Notes under the pieces: model-generated | Database searches by the model: none | Seen by the model: the letters and a program-made list of their open reading frames with translations, nothing else | Told to the model about the DNA's origin: nothing | Made by a program: the position numbers and the translations under genes | From: Algibacter lectus | Lineage (GTDB): Bacteria > Bacteroidota > Bacteroidia > Flavobacteriales > Flavobacteriaceae | Direction of reading: 5' to 3' | Assembly (NCBI RefSeq): GCF_900112395.1 | Contig: NZ_FOLN01000008.1 | Coordinates: 1-64,000, forward strand | Length of the DNA: 64,000 nt | Part shown: positions 53,569 to 63,676 of the stretch, one piece after another | Position numbering within the stretch: the stretch's first letter is position 1 | Layout: every line of letters begins with the position of its first letter

Positions 53569-53594
53569 GAGGGGACGGAAAGTCCCCTCTTTTT
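53569..53594 (+). promoter_or_regulatory. Terminator-like hairpin in the rimP leader
   Basis: GAGGGGAC (53569-53576) pairs perfectly with GTCCCCTC (53582-53589) around GGAAA and is followed by a run of T residues, 11 bases before ATG 53605. It would act as an intrinsic terminator in a leader of about 58 bases, so the downstream genes may be controlled by attenuation. No competing antiterminator stem is obvious. Confidence 0.55.
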
Positions 53595-53604
53595 ATACTA
53601 GAAA

Positions 53605-54066
53605 ATGTTAAAAACTACCGTAAAAAACTTACTCGAAGAGGCATTGACAGAGCGACAAGATTTATTTCTTATCAGCTTAACGATTAGTGCAGAAAACCAT
53701 ATAAACATTGTTGTCGATGGTGATAATGGTGTTTTAGTTGAAGACTGCGTTTTTATTAGCAGATTTGTTGAGAGTGATTTAGATAGGGAAGAGCAAGATT
53801 ATTCTATTGAAGTGATGTCGGCAGGAGCAACAGCTCCATTGACGCATCAACGCCAATATGTGAAAAATGTAAATAGAACGCTTAGTGTGCGTACAAGTGC
53901 AGAAGAAATTGAAGGTGTTTTAACAAACGCTACCGAAAACGATATTCAACTAGAATGGAAAGCTAGAGAACCTAAGCCAGTAGGTAAAGGAAAAGTGACG
54001 GTAAATAAGCAAGCGAATATAGCTTACCAAGATATTGTAGAAGCAAAAGTTGTGATAAAATTTTAA
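53605..54066 (+). CDS. rimP: Ribosome maturation factor RimP
   Basis: This 153-residue protein is needed for 30S subunit maturation. It has the N-terminal alpha/beta domain (ISAENHINIVVDGDNGV, and the family segment DYSIEVMSAGATAPL) and a C-terminal SH3-like domain. It is the first gene of the classical rimP-nusA-infB unit, 13 bases before nusA. Confidence 0.93.
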   Translation: MLKTTVKNLLEEALTERQDLFLISLTISAENHINIVVDGDNGVLVEDCVFISRFVESDLDREEQDYSIEVMSAGATAPLTHQRQYVKNVNRTLSVRTSAEEIEGVLTNATENDIQLEWKAREPKPVGKGKVTVNKQANIAYQDIVEAKVVIKF

Positions 54067-54079
54067 ATCGAAACCAGTT

Positions 54080-55312
54080 ATGGAAAATATTGCGTTAATT
54101 GATTCTTTTTCAGAATTCAAAGACGATAAGCTTATTGACAGAGTAACGTTAATGGCTATTTTAGAAGATGTTTTTAGAAGTGCTTTAAAACGAAAATTTG
54201 GAGATGATGATAATTTTGATATTATTGTAAACCCGGATAAAGGCGATTTAGAAATTTGGAGAAATAGAGTCGTTGTTGCTGATGGTGAGGTTGAGGAAGA
54301 AAATCAAGAGATTTCGTTATCGGAAGCTCGCAAGATTGAACCTGATTTTGAAGTTGGTGAAGATGTATCGGAAGAGGTAAAACTTATCGATTTAGGTCGC
54401 CGTGCTATTTTAGCATTACGCCAAAACTTGATTTCTAAAATTCATGAGCACGATAACACAATTGTCTTTAAACATTTTAAAGATTTAATTGGTGAGATTT
54501 ATACAGCAGAAGTTCACCATATTCGTCATAGAGCAGTAATTTTGCTTGATGATGAAGGGAATGAAATTGTACTTCCAAAAGATAAACAAATTCCATCGGA
54601 TTTCTTTAGAAAAGGAGATAACGTTCGTGGTGTAATTGATAGTGTAGAGCTTAAAGGAGCAAAACCAACTATTATTATGTCGAGAAGTTCCCCTGTGTTT
54701 TTGGAGAAATTATTCGAACAAGAAATTCCAGAAGTTTTTGATGGTTTAATTACTATTAAAAAAGTAGTAAGAATTCCAGGTGAAAAAGCAAAAGTAGCTG
54801 TAGATTCTTATGATGATAGAATTGATCCAGTTGGAGCTTGTGTAGGTATGAAAGGATCTCGTATTCACGGTATTGTTCGTGAATTAGGAAACGAAAATAT
54901 CGATGTAATAAACTATACTAGTAACTTACCATTATTTGTTACTAGAGCATTAAGCCCAGCTCGTGTAACTTCGGTTAAATTAAACGAAGAAACAAAACGT
55001 GCTGAGGTAATATTAAAACCAGAAGAAGTAAGTAAAGCTATTGGTAGAGGCGGTCATAACATCCGTTTAGCAGGGCAACTTACAGGCTTCGAGATTGATG
55101 TATTTAGAGAAGGAGCAGAGGAAGATGTAGAATTACGTGAGTTCTCTGATGAAATCGAATCATGGATTATCGAAGAATTTAGTAAAGCTGGATTAGACAC
55201 CGCTAAAAGTATTTTAGAGCAAGAGGTGAAAGATTTAGTGAAAAGAACGGACTTAGAGGAAGAAACCATTAACGACGTTATTAGGATTTTAAGAGAAGAA
55301 TTCGAAGAATAA
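54080..55312 (+). CDS. nusA: Transcription termination/antitermination factor NusA
   Basis: This 410-residue protein has an N-terminal RNA polymerase-binding domain, an S1 domain (about residues 130-200) and two KH domains. The segments VDSYDDRIDPVGACVGMKGSRIHGIVRELGNENIDVI and KPEEVSKAIGRGGHNIRLA are standard. The C-terminal acidic repeats found in enterobacteria are missing, as usual for this phylum. Confidence 0.95.
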   Translation: MENIALIDSFSEFKDDKLIDRVTLMAILEDVFRSALKRKFGDDDNFDIIVNPDKGDLEIWRNRVVVADGEVEEENQEISLSEARKIEPDFEVGEDVSEEVKLIDLGRRAILALRQNLISKIHEHDNTIVFKHFKDLIGEIYTAEVHHIRHRAVILLDDEGNEIVLPKDKQIPSDFFRKGDNVRGVIDSVELKGAKPTIIMSRSSPVFLEKLFEQEIPEVFDGLITIKKVVRIPGEKAKVAVDSYDDRIDPVGACVGMKGSRIHGIVRELGNENIDVINYTSNLPLFVTRALSPARVTSVKLNEETKRAEVILKPEEVSKAIGRGGHNIRLAGQLTGFEIDVFREGAEEDVELREFSDEIESWIIEEFSKAGLDTAKSILEQEVKDLVKRTDLEEETINDVIRILREEFEE

Positions 55313-55386
55313 TATCGATTTCATAAAAATTATAAGAAATTATCGTTAGATGTTTCTTAATTTTATGATAGAATTGGTATAATATA

Positions 55387-55394
55387 TATATTTG
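55387..55394 (+). promoter_or_regulatory. Internal -7 box upstream of infB
   Basis: TATATTTG lies 18 bases before the ATG at 55413, suggesting a second promoter inside the operon. It overlaps the TTG of a longer reading frame at 55392, which supports the shorter start. Confidence 0.45.
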
Positions 55395-55412
55395 AGTATT
55401 TTAAAGGCAATT

Positions 55413-58268
55413 ATGGCTGAAACAATTAGATTAAATAAAGTATTACGCGAGCTTAACATCTCTCTAGATCGTGCCGTAGAATTTTTAGATTCTAAAGGTG
55501 TCGAAATAGAGAAGCGTCCGACTACGAAAATATCAAAGGAAACCTACAAGTTTCTTTCTGATGAGTTTCAAACAGACGCTAGTAAAAAAGTGGCATCTTT
55601 AGAGGTTAGTGAAGCAAAACTAAAAGAGAAAGAAGTGTTACGTGAGCAACGCGAGCGTGAACTTGAAGAAAAGCAAAAAGCAGCTGCCAAAAGAGAGGAG
55701 ATTATCAAAGCGACTAAAACTCTTAGCGGACCTAAACAGGTTGGTAAAATTGATTTAGACGGTAAAAAAGAAACTCCAAAACCAACAATCGAGGAGAAAC
55801 CAAAAGTGGTTGAGCCTAAAGTTGAAAAACAAGAGGTTGTTAAAGAAGTTACTAAAGAACAGGTAAAAGAAGTTGTTAAGGAAGAAGCAGTTGTTCCTAA
55901 AACAGAAAAGCCTATAGAAGTAGCTAAAAAGGAACCTGTTAAAGTTGAAGAAGCTAAGCCAAAAGTTGAAGAGAAGCCAGCGGCAAAGGTTATTGAAAAA
56001 CCTAAAGCGGAAGCAAAACAAGTTGCTACAGAAAAAATAGAAAAACAAGAAAGCATTATAGTTGATGGTGAAATTGTGACTCCTGAAGAAAAGGTGAAAA
56101 CACAATACCAAAAACTTACAGGACCAAAAATAGCAGGTGATAAAATTGATTTATCTCAATTTAACAAACCTAAAAAGAAACCTGTAGAAAAGAAACCAGC
56201 AGCAGGTGCAGCGGCAAACAAGAAAAAGCGTCGTCGTATTAGTAAAGCTGGAGCTCCCGGAGATAACAGGTCTGGAGGAAATAATAGACCAGGCGGAAAC
56301 GATCGTTTTAAAGGAAAACCAGGAACAGGTGTAGGACGTCGTAATGTTGTTAAAGAAGAGCCTAGTGAAGAAGATGTAAAGAAACAAGTGCGTGAAACAC
56401 TTGAGAAACTTCAAGGTAAATCTAGCAAAGGTCGTGGTGCTAAAAACAGAAGAGATAAAAGAGATAAGCATAGAGAACAAACTGAAATTGATCAGCAAAT
56501 AGAGGCAGCTGAAAGCAAAATCATTAAAGTTACTGAGTTTGTTACGGCAAGCGAAATGGCAACAATGATGGATGTTGGTGTAACTCAAATTATTTCGGCT
56601 TGTATGTCGTTAGGAATGATGGTTACCATGAACCAACGTTTGGATGCTGAAACATTATCTATTGTAGCCGATGAATTTGGTTACCAAGTAGAGTTTGTTA
56701 CTGCTGATATCGAAGAATCTATTGAAGAAGTAGAAGATAAACCAGAAGATTTAAAATTACGTGCGCCGATTGTTACGGTAATGGGTCACGTAGATCACGG
56801 TAAAACATCACTTCTAGATTACATTCGTCAAGAAAATGTAATTGCTGGAGAGTCTGGTGGTATTACACAACATATTGGTGCTTATGGCGTAGAATTAGAG
56901 AATGGTCAAAAAATTGCCTTCTTAGATACACCAGGTCACGAGGCCTTTACAGCCATGCGTGCTCGTGGGGCCCAAGTTACCGATATTGCTATTATTGTAG
57001 CAGCAGCAGATGATGATATTATGCCGCAGACAAAAGAGGCTATTTCGCATGCGCAAGCTGCCGGAGTACCAATTGTATTTGCAATTAATAAAATAGATAA
57101 GCCAGATGCTAATCCTGAAAGAATTAAGGAACGTTTAGCTCAAATGAATTTACTAGTAGAAGATTGGGGTGGTAAAATACAATCACATGATATTTCTGCA
57201 AAAGTAGGTACTGGTGTTAAAGAATTATTAGAAAAAGTATTGCTAGAAGCTGAATTGTTAGAGCTTAAAGCAAATCCTGAAAAGGCTGCAGTAGGTACTG
57301 TAGTAGAAGCATTTTTAGATAAAGGTAGAGGTTACGTATCAACTATTTTAGTACAGGCCGGAACACTTCGCGTTGGTGATTATGTTTTAGCAGGTAGAAA
57401 TAGTGGTAAAGTAAAAGCAATGCATGATGAGCGTGGAAATGATGTTGCAGCCGCAGGGCCATCAACACCGGTTTCTATCTTAGGTCTAGATGGTGCACCA
57501 CAAGCAGGTGATAAATTTAATGTATTTGAAGATGAGCGTGAAGCGAAGCAAATCGCCTCTAAACGCGCACAGTTACAACGTGAGCAATCTGTTAGAACAC
57601 AGCGTCATATTACATTAGATGAAATTGGTCGTCGTATCGCACTTGGTGATTTCCAAGAATTAAATATTATCCTTAAAGGTGATGTGGATGGTTCTGTGGA
57701 AGCATTAACCGATTCGTTCCAGAAATTATCTACTGAAGAAATTCAAGTTAATATCCTTCATAAAGGTGTTGGAGCCATTACAGAAAGTGATGTATTGTTA
57801 GCTTCGGCTTCCGATGCTATTATTGTCGGCTTTAACGTTAGACCTGTTGGAAATGCAAGAATGATTGCAGATAAAGAAGAAATCGATATCCGTACATATT
57901 CTATTATCTACGATGCTATTAATGATCTTAAAGATGCAATGGAAGGTATGTTATCTCCAGAGTTGAAAGAAGAGATTTTAGGTACAGCAGAAATTAGAGA
58001 AATGTTCAAAGTATCTAAAATTGGTACTATTGCAGGTTGTATGGTAACTAATGGTAAAATAACACGTAATGCAGGTATCCGTTTAATACGTGATGGTGTA
58101 GTTGTTTACACTGGTGAGTTAACATCGTTAAAACGATTTAAAGATGATGCTAAAGAAGTTACTAAAGGTTACGACTGTGGTATGCAAATTAAAAACTACA
58201 ACGATATTAAGGAAGGCGATGTAATAGAAGCATTCCATGAAGTAGAGGTTAAGAAAAAATTGAAGTAA
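55413..58268 (+). CDS. infB: Translation initiation factor IF-2
   Basis: This 951-residue GTPase delivers initiator tRNA to the 30S subunit. ATG 55413 gives the standard start [17 protein letters not shown] long Lys/Glu/Pro-rich linker (about residues 60-310) precedes the G domain with [20 protein letters not shown] and [11 protein letters not shown]. Domains II, III and IV follow. The TTG at 55392 would add seven residues and is not preferred. A strong terminator closes the operon. Confidence 0.95.
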   Translation: MAETIRLNKVLRELNISLDRAVEFLDSKGVEIEKRPTTKISKETYKFLSDEFQTDASKKVASLEVSEAKLKEKEVLREQRERELEEKQKAAAKREEIIKATKTLSGPKQVGKIDLDGKKETPKPTIEEKPKVVEPKVEKQEVVKEVTKEQVKEVVKEEAVVPKTEKPIEVAKKEPVKVEEAKPKVEEKPAAKVIEKPKAEAKQVATEKIEKQESIIVDGEIVTPEEKVKTQYQKLTGPKIAGDKIDLSQFNKPKKKPVEKKPAAGAAANKKKRRRISKAGAPGDNRSGGNNRPGGNDRFKGKPGTGVGRRNVVKEEPSEEDVKKQVRETLEKLQGKSSKGRGAKNRRDKRDKHREQTEIDQQIEAAESKIIKVTEFVTASEMATMMDVGVTQIISACMSLGMMVTMNQRLDAETLSIVADEFGYQVEFVTADIEESIEEVEDKPEDLKLRAPIVTVMGHVDHGKTSLLDYIRQENVIAGESGGITQHIGAYGVELENGQKIAFLDTPGHEAFTAMRARGAQVTDIAIIVAAADDDIMPQTKEAISHAQAAGVPIVFAINKIDKPDANPERIKERLAQMNLLVEDWGGKIQSHDISAKVGTGVKELLEKVLLEAELLELKANPEKAAVGTVVEAFLDKGRGYVSTILVQAGTLRVGDYVLAGRNSGKVKAMHDERGNDVAAAGPSTPVSILGLDGAPQAGDKFNVFEDEREAKQIASKRAQLQREQSVRTQRHITLDEIGRRIALGDFQELNIILKGDVDGSVEALTDSFQKLSTEEIQVNILHKGVGAITESDVLLASASDAIIVGFNVRPVGNARMIADKEEIDIRTYSIIYDAINDLKDAMEGMLSPELKEEILGTAEIREMFKVSKIGTIAGCMVTNGKITRNAGIRLIRDGVVVYTGELTSLKRFKDDAKEVTKGYDCGMQIKNYNDIKEGDVIEAFHEVEVKKKLK

Positions 58269-58294
58269 TTCAATATTAACTTTATAAATTATTA

Positions 58295-58327
58295 AAAAAG
58301 CCAGAACGTAAGTTCTGGCTTTTTTTT
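58295..58327 (+). terminator. Terminator after infB
   Basis: AAAAAGCCAGAAC (58295-58307) and GTTCTGGCTTTTT (58312-58324) form a 13-base stem with a GTAA loop and a T run. Confidence 0.9.
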
Positions 58328-58365
58328 GTTTTGTAGATTGAAGTAATAGCGCTACTTTTATTACT

Positions 58366-59055
58366 ATGAAAACAATTGGCTTAATTGGAGGCATTACTCC
58401 CGAATCTACAATATTGTATTATCGCATTCTAAATAAATTGGCAGCATCTAAATATGGTGAATCACACTCCGCAAAAGTTATTGTTAACTCGGTAGATTTT
58501 GGTGAAATAGCCCAGTTACAGTCCGAAAACCGTTGGGATCTATTAAACGAAATAATGAGTAAAGCGGCATTGAGTTTAGAACACGCAGGAGCATCTTGTA
58601 TTTTAATTTGCGCCAATACCATGCATTTGTCTATTGAAGCCGTTAAAGCAGTTGTAAATATCCCTGTAATTCATATTGCAGAAGCAACTTCAAAACAAAT
58701 AATAACTAAAGGTTTGAAAAAAGTAGCGCTTCTTGGAACGAAGTACACTATGGAAAAAACATTTTTTATTGATGTTTTAAAAACCTTCGGGATAGAGGCT
58801 ATAATTCCTGGTTTGGAAGATCGAGACGACGTACATGGTATCATTTATAACGAGTTATCCAAAGGGGTTTTAAACCCAGAATCTAAGCTTATTTACCAGG
58901 AAGTCATTAAGCGTTTAATAGCTCAAGGAGCACAAGGTGTTATTTTGGGGTGTACTGAAATACCTTTGCTCATTAAGCAAGAGGATGTAAGCGTACCTGT
59001 TTTCGACACCACAAGTATTCATGCAAGTGCAGCTTTCGATTTAGCTTCTAATTAG
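58366..59055 (+). CDS. Aspartate/glutamate racemase family protein
   Basis: This 229-residue protein has the two catalytic cysteines of this family: Cys82 in ICANTMHL and Cys196 in LGCTEIPLL. The start GLIGGITPEST is typical of YgeA/aspartate racemase. It would interconvert D- and L-amino acids for peptidoglycan or metabolism, though substrate choice is not evident. Its end overlaps the converging phosphoesterase gene by four bases. Confidence 0.88.
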   Translation: MKTIGLIGGITPESTILYYRILNKLAASKYGESHSAKVIVNSVDFGEIAQLQSENRWDLLNEIMSKAALSLEHAGASCILICANTMHLSIEAVKAVVNIPVIHIAEATSKQIITKGLKKVALLGTKYTMEKTFFIDVLKTFGIEAIIPGLEDRDDVHGIIYNELSKGVLNPESKLIYQEVIKRLIAQGAQGVILGCTEIPLLIKQEDVSVPVFDTTSIHASAAFDLASN

Positions 59056-59972
59056 CTAGAAGTTTTATAAGAAATCAAGGCTCTCGGCCCCTCTAAAACA
59101 TCTTTTATAATTTGTAGTGTGCCATCATCTTTCGTAGCTATGCTCCATTTGATAAGCGATATTTCCCCGTTTTCAATTTCTATACCTGTAATACTTCGTG
59201 GGTGTACACAGCTTCCGTCGTTGAAAAAGGCAATATCGCCAGGTTCAGGAAAACGAGGTCTGTGGGTATGCCCAACTACGGTTACTAAATTATTATTATC
59301 CGTAATCCAATTTTTTGTTTTTCGTTCTACTTTTATAAGTTCGGTATAGTTTTTAGCAGGACTTGTAGGATCTGCAATACCCATAACATTTAAGGGTTTC
59401 CATAGCACACGAACCATAAATCTACTCCATTTCCAGAATAAATAATTCCACCAATCGGCTTGGTGACCATGCGTTAAAAAAACTTCTTGATTTGTAGAAC
59501 AGTGTTTTAAAATTATGCCTTCATGATAAGTAATGTCTTTAAATAACTCTTCATCTTTACCTGTTTTAGCATCGAAATACGTTGATAAGTGCTTTTTAAC
59601 ATAATCAGGGTTTCTGTATACCATATCATGGTTGCCCCAAATCATATGTAACCTATTTCCTTTATGAAAATTTTTCAAAAGCATATAAACGTTTTTGTGA
59701 GCGTCTAAAATAGATTTAAATGATAGGTTTTCCCATAGTTCATCACCATCTCCAATTTCACAGTATTGAAAACCTTCATCAAAATAATGCTTTAAAGCAT
59801 GATAATAGATGTTTCTGTTGTTCGAGAAATCGTCCGCAAAACTATTGTCACCACGGTGACAATCACTAAAAAGTATAAACTTACTATCGTCGTCGAACTC
59901 AACAACCTTAGCGTTGTTATAAGCGTTATCTAATCTTTTTTTAGCTGAAAACATAGGAGTAAATATAAACAA
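59052..59972 (-). CDS. Calcineurin-like metallophosphoesterase
   Basis: This 306-residue protein carries the five metal-binding motifs: SDCHRGD, GDGDELW, WGNHDM, THGHQADW and VGHTHRPRFP. It resembles the UDP-2,3-diacylglucosamine hydrolase-like branch. The N-terminus has no signal, so it is probably cytoplasmic or peripheral. Substrate unknown. Confidence 0.88.
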   Translation of the reverse strand: MFIFTPMFSAKKRLDNAYNNAKVVEFDDDSKFILFSDCHRGDNSFADDFSNNRNIYYHALKHYFDEGFQYCEIGDGDELWENLSFKSILDAHKNVYMLLKNFHKGNRLHMIWGNHDMVYRNPDYVKKHLSTYFDAKTGKDEELFKDITYHEGIILKHCSTNQEVFLTHGHQADWWNYLFWKWSRFMVRVLWKPLNVMGIADPTSPAKNYTELIKVERKTKNWITDNNNLVTVVGHTHRPRFPEPGDIAFFNDGSCVHPRSITGIEIENGEISLIKWSIATKDDGTLQIIKDVLEGPRALISYKTSS

Positions 59973-60033
59973 AAAACGATGGCAGTTTATTTATGCAAAC
60001 GCGGATTTTGAAATATTTCTATTTTTAAAAGAT

Positions 60034-60067
60034 AAGAGTAGAACAAAAATAATTTTATTCTACTCTT
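60034..60067 (-). terminator. Terminator after the PEPCK-like gene
   Basis: AAGAGTAGAA (60034-60043) pairs with TTCTACTCTT (60058-60067). On the minus strand it lies just past the stop codon and is followed by an interrupted T run. Confidence 0.55.
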
Positions 60068-60071
60068 AAAA

Positions 60072-63000
60072 TTATTTTCTGCACAACGGATCTGCTCCTA
60101 TAGTACCGATTAAGCTATTCAAGTAATTTTCAGATTTAGACTCACTATACAAAGCTTTTACTCGGGTTAATCGATCTTCAATTTTCATGTCATCAACTAA
60201 AATTTTATTACTTGGTTTTGCAATAAAGTCTTCTAGGTATTTAATTTGAGAACTATAGAAGTTAATATCCTTTTGTTGTTTTATAGACAATCGTTCTTTG
60301 TACCAATCGCTACTTAAAACATAATCTCTATCGAAGTATTTTCGTAATTCTAGATCATTAATTTGTTTACCTTCATAAGAACCATAAGCCATAATATTTA
60401 AAAGAATTTTTAATGGTGGTATGGCAGAATTAATACTTCCGTCTTCAAAATAACGAAGTGCTACTTTTTCTTGAGCTTCAACTATATTATTAATACCATC
60501 GACATAATCTTCTAAACCTTGAAGTTCTGGTTTTAGCATCTTTTCGTTAAAAACAGCGGTAGGCTCATCAAATAGGCGGTTTAAACATCTTAAAGAAAAT
60601 ATTTTAGTAATTCGATATCCTAAACGGCTGGCTAAAATAGTTTTACCATCATGCTCGAAATCTTCAATTTTTTCAAGAGCGCCATGCTCAATTAATTTTT
60701 TAGGATCTCTATCTTCCGGAGTTAAACGCGACCAGATTTCTGGAATTAATAAGCTGATGTCGTGGTCTACTTTATTCTCGCCACCTACATAACCTGCGGC
60801 CGTGCTGAAGGCATCATAACCTGTTAATATGTGAGATAGTAAAGCGTTGTTTAAATCGGTTGTTGGTGTTAACATATTGAAAGGGCCTTTAGTTAAAGCA
60901 CCTTCTGAGCCAGCTCCTGTTGTTGATGGCGATTTACCTGTTAAACTACAAATAAAATCCATGAATAATTCTGGAGTTTCTTGGTAGTGTATTGGGTTAT
61001 AAACAGCCAACGGACGTATACCTGATGCTTTATCGGCAGGGTTGTTTCTTCTGCCTGGTAACACAGCATTTACAACTTGAACTACAGGATCGGTAGATTT
61101 TATTTTTCTGAATAAACGAACACCAATTTCACCTAAATAACTTTCTCTTGTTTCTTCAATATTAATATTTCGTTCTAAATATCTTGGGTTTTTGGTAGGC
61201 TCACCATCTACAATTCTGGTATGTGATGGTAGTGCAAAATATTCTTCGTCATTGGGGCTTTCAATAATACTTGTGATTAAATCTTTTACAGGTTGTGTGT
61301 ATTTATCAAAATTAATAGTGTCTTCGAATATCTCAATGGCATCTTTCTTTTTGAGTAATTCGTAATTGGTTAAATATGTGTTGTCTGAAACAATATCACG
61401 TTCTGCATTTTTATCATATCCTCTTACAATGGCTTCGTCTGGACGTTGAAATAAATAAGATTCACAATTTGCCACAACTTTTAAACTCTTGTTTTGGAAT
61501 TTAGGACTCATATTATTGAACCTTTCGCGAGGCAAGGTGATAGATGCTGATATATCATCTTCAGTTTGAACTTTTATGCTTGCAGAAAAATCGGACCTTA
61601 ATTTATTTAATAACCAGTTACCGTTTTCATTAAAACCAATTCGTACATAACTACCAACTACACGTGTATTGTGATATAATAAACCCGTGCCTTTTTTGCC
61701 ATTAATAAATTCTACCGACATACAATCTTTCCAGTTTAGTTCAGCATGATCTTGACGATATAGTCTTTTTACAAATAGTACCAGGGACCGAATATGTACA
61801 GGTATATTAGATACAAACGCGTTGTACTCATCTGTGTTTTTGTCCGATGGTGTTAATAATTTAACGGCAGAGCCTAACGTTCTTCCTTTACTCAAGAAAG
61901 AGCGAGATTGTGGTAAAGTAGGATCGTAATTTGCCCATCGTTTAGCGTAATTGTATTCTATTATTTCGTCTGCTTTTTTAAAATCTTCATCAATATCTCT
62001 TATGTTGAATGCACTGTAAGTAATGGCATTTAGCATAGATTTAGATATTTCAGATTTACCACCTCCAGAAACAGTACATGGTTTATGACAAAAAATCCCT
62101 TCTGCCATGGTATTAACTATACGCCATAGTGGTATGGCCGGATGTTTCTCTAATGTGAATTTGTTTCCCGTTGGGTGAACGTATTTTTTCTTTGGATTTA
62201 ATTTTAGTTTTTGTTCCTTCCCATTATGTTTCCAAGTGATGCTATTGGTGTTTGTGTTGATGTAAGCCGACTCTGGAATGTAAATAATATTCGGATATTT
62301 TTTATCTACAGCATAGTACTCTGGCATCACTTCAATTCTGTCTCCTAAAAGGGTTTTAACATCTTCAAAAGAAAACTTATCCCCGTGTTTTTTAGAGAAC
62401 GACACACCGTCTACAATATCTCCCATAACACCACGAGGATAGGCAATGGCTCCACCAGAATGTTCTTCTTCTACTAAACCAAATAAATTAGCAGAATAGC
62501 TTATTTGTGTTTTTATTTCTTTTTTAGAATAGCCGTAATAGTTATCTGCTATAATGGTAACAACAACCCCACGATCATCTCTACAAGTAATTTTGAAGGC
62601 ACCACCATCGTTGTAAAGTTCGTCTTCATTTTTCCAGCACATACCATCTCTTTTTTGACGGTCTGTAGCATCATCAACATTTGGTAACCCTACATCTTTC
62701 TTTTTTAAAGTTCTTAATTGAGGGGCTAAAATTATACAACCTGTGTGGCCTGTCCAATGTTCCGTATCTAATCCAGCATCGTTTTGTGCTAAGTTCGGGT
62801 TGCCGGCATTTCCAAAAATAGACTCTACAAAGTCTAGATTACTTACTAAGCTTCCGGGCGCAAAAAAGCGTACTTCTAAAGATTTTTTAGAAATAATTCC
62901 TTTTACTTCTGGGCAAACCATGGGTCTTAATAACATGGAGACCATTGTTTTTGCTTTATCTTCTTGATTAGATGTAAAGGGCAAGGTGTTTAATTCATCT

Positions 63001-63518
63001 GAAGGATTAAATGCCGCATGTAAAAAATGAGGAAAAACAACCTTCGGAACTTCTTGTTTATCTAAAGGAACAGGAAGAGGGCCTTCAACAATATGGAAGG
63101 TGCCTTTAGTTGTTCGTTTATCATGCAACGGATTGTTTAAAATCCCTTGTTTTATTCTATGCGACGTTACATTATCACTTTTGAAAGAGTTACCATTAGG
63201 AGGTAAACTCACTTCTCTGGCGTGTCCTTTTTTTGATAAAATTAAAGTATTGTTAGGCAATACATAAGTTTTATCAATAGCTATGTCTTTAAAATAATTG
63301 TTTATAAAATTTTGAATTCTAGAATCGACAGGAGAATGATGCGAGGCTAAAAGTCTCGATTGCTCGCGTAATGTTTTTATTAAACCACTTGTTAGTTCTT
63401 CAAATTTAGGATCGCAAAATTTTTCGGAATTCTGAGTTTCATCATGGTAAGTTGGCAGTCCTAATGATGATAATTGTAGATTGATAAATTGAACAACGTC
63501 TTTTCTAGATTCTTCCAT
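60072..63518 (-). CDS. PPi-type phosphoenolpyruvate carboxykinase-like protein
   Basis: This 1148-residue soluble protein is nearly twice as long as ATP- or GTP-dependent PEP carboxykinases and matches the size of the PPi-dependent enzymes. A P-loop-like GGGKSEISKS lies at 485-494. A very conserved-looking C-terminal block contains RPLAVYNP (835-842) and SLTGKSPSTTGAGSEGAL (858-875). These agree with what I recall of the PPi-PEPCK group described in Entamoeba and Propionibacterium, which interconverts oxaloacetate plus PPi and PEP plus CO2 and phosphate. The assignment is from memory of motifs, not a search. A single gene with its own promoter and terminator. Confidence 0.6.
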   Translation of the reverse strand: MEESRKDVVQFINLQLSSLGLPTYHDETQNSEKFCDPKFEELTSGLIKTLREQSRLLASHHSPVDSRIQNFINNYFKDIAIDKTYVLPNNTLILSKKGHAREVSLPPNGNSFKSDNVTSHRIKQGILNNPLHDKRTTKGTFHIVEGPLPVPLDKQEVPKVVFPHFLHAAFNPSDELNTLPFTSNQEDKAKTMVSMLLRPMVCPEVKGIISKKSLEVRFFAPGSLVSNLDFVESIFGNAGNPNLAQNDAGLDTEHWTGHTGCIILAPQLRTLKKKDVGLPNVDDATDRQKRDGMCWKNEDELYNDGGAFKITCRDDRGVVVTIIADNYYGYSKKEIKTQISYSANLFGLVEEEHSGGAIAYPRGVMGDIVDGVSFSKKHGDKFSFEDVKTLLGDRIEVMPEYYAVDKKYPNIIYIPESAYINTNTNSITWKHNGKEQKLKLNPKKKYVHPTGNKFTLEKHPAIPLWRIVNTMAEGIFCHKPCTVSGGGKSEISKSMLNAITYSAFNIRDIDEDFKKADEIIEYNYAKRWANYDPTLPQSRSFLSKGRTLGSAVKLLTPSDKNTDEYNAFVSNIPVHIRSLVLFVKRLYRQDHAELNWKDCMSVEFINGKKGTGLLYHNTRVVGSYVRIGFNENGNWLLNKLRSDFSASIKVQTEDDISASITLPRERFNNMSPKFQNKSLKVVANCESYLFQRPDEAIVRGYDKNAERDIVSDNTYLTNYELLKKKDAIEIFEDTINFDKYTQPVKDLITSIIESPNDEEYFALPSHTRIVDGEPTKNPRYLERNINIEETRESYLGEIGVRLFRKIKSTDPVVQVVNAVLPGRRNNPADKASGIRPLAVYNPIHYQETPELFMDFICSLTGKSPSTTGAGSEGALTKGPFNMLTPTTDLNNALLSHILTGYDAFSTAAGYVGGENKVDHDISLLIPEIWSRLTPEDRDPKKLIEHGALEKIEDFEHDGKTILASRLGYRITKIFSLRCLNRLFDEPTAVFNEKMLKPELQGLEDYVDGINNIVEAQEKVALRYFEDGSINSAIPPLKILLNIMAYGSYEGKQINDLELRKYFDRDYVLSSDWYKERLSIKQQKDINFYSSQIKYLEDFIAKPSNKILVDDMKIEDRLTRVKALYSESKSENYLNSLIGTIGADPLCRK

Positions 63519-63569
63519 GCTTGTCTTGTTATTAGTCCTAATTTTATAAAATAGGATTATTATTCAATC

Positions 63570-63596
63570 CAAATTTACAATTAGATTAATTTACAA
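63570..63596 (-). promoter_or_regulatory. Promoter of the PEPCK-like gene (minus strand)
   Basis: On the minus strand TTG (63594-63596) and TAAATTTG (63570-63577) are 16 bases apart, close to the Bacteroidota consensus. The start codon lies 52 bases downstream. Confidence 0.5.
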
Positions 63597-63676
63597 AACA
63601 TGCTAAAAGTCAGTAATTCGAAATATTTCGTTTTTTTATTGAAAATAAATAAAAAGTGTAGTCACTTAAAAATTAG

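Noticed and set aside
55568-56056. 162-codon frame on the minus strand inside infB
   Set aside because: It mirrors the Lys/Glu/Pro-rich linker of IF-2, giving a repetitive Ser/Phe/Thr protein with no family. It is a shadow of codon bias.
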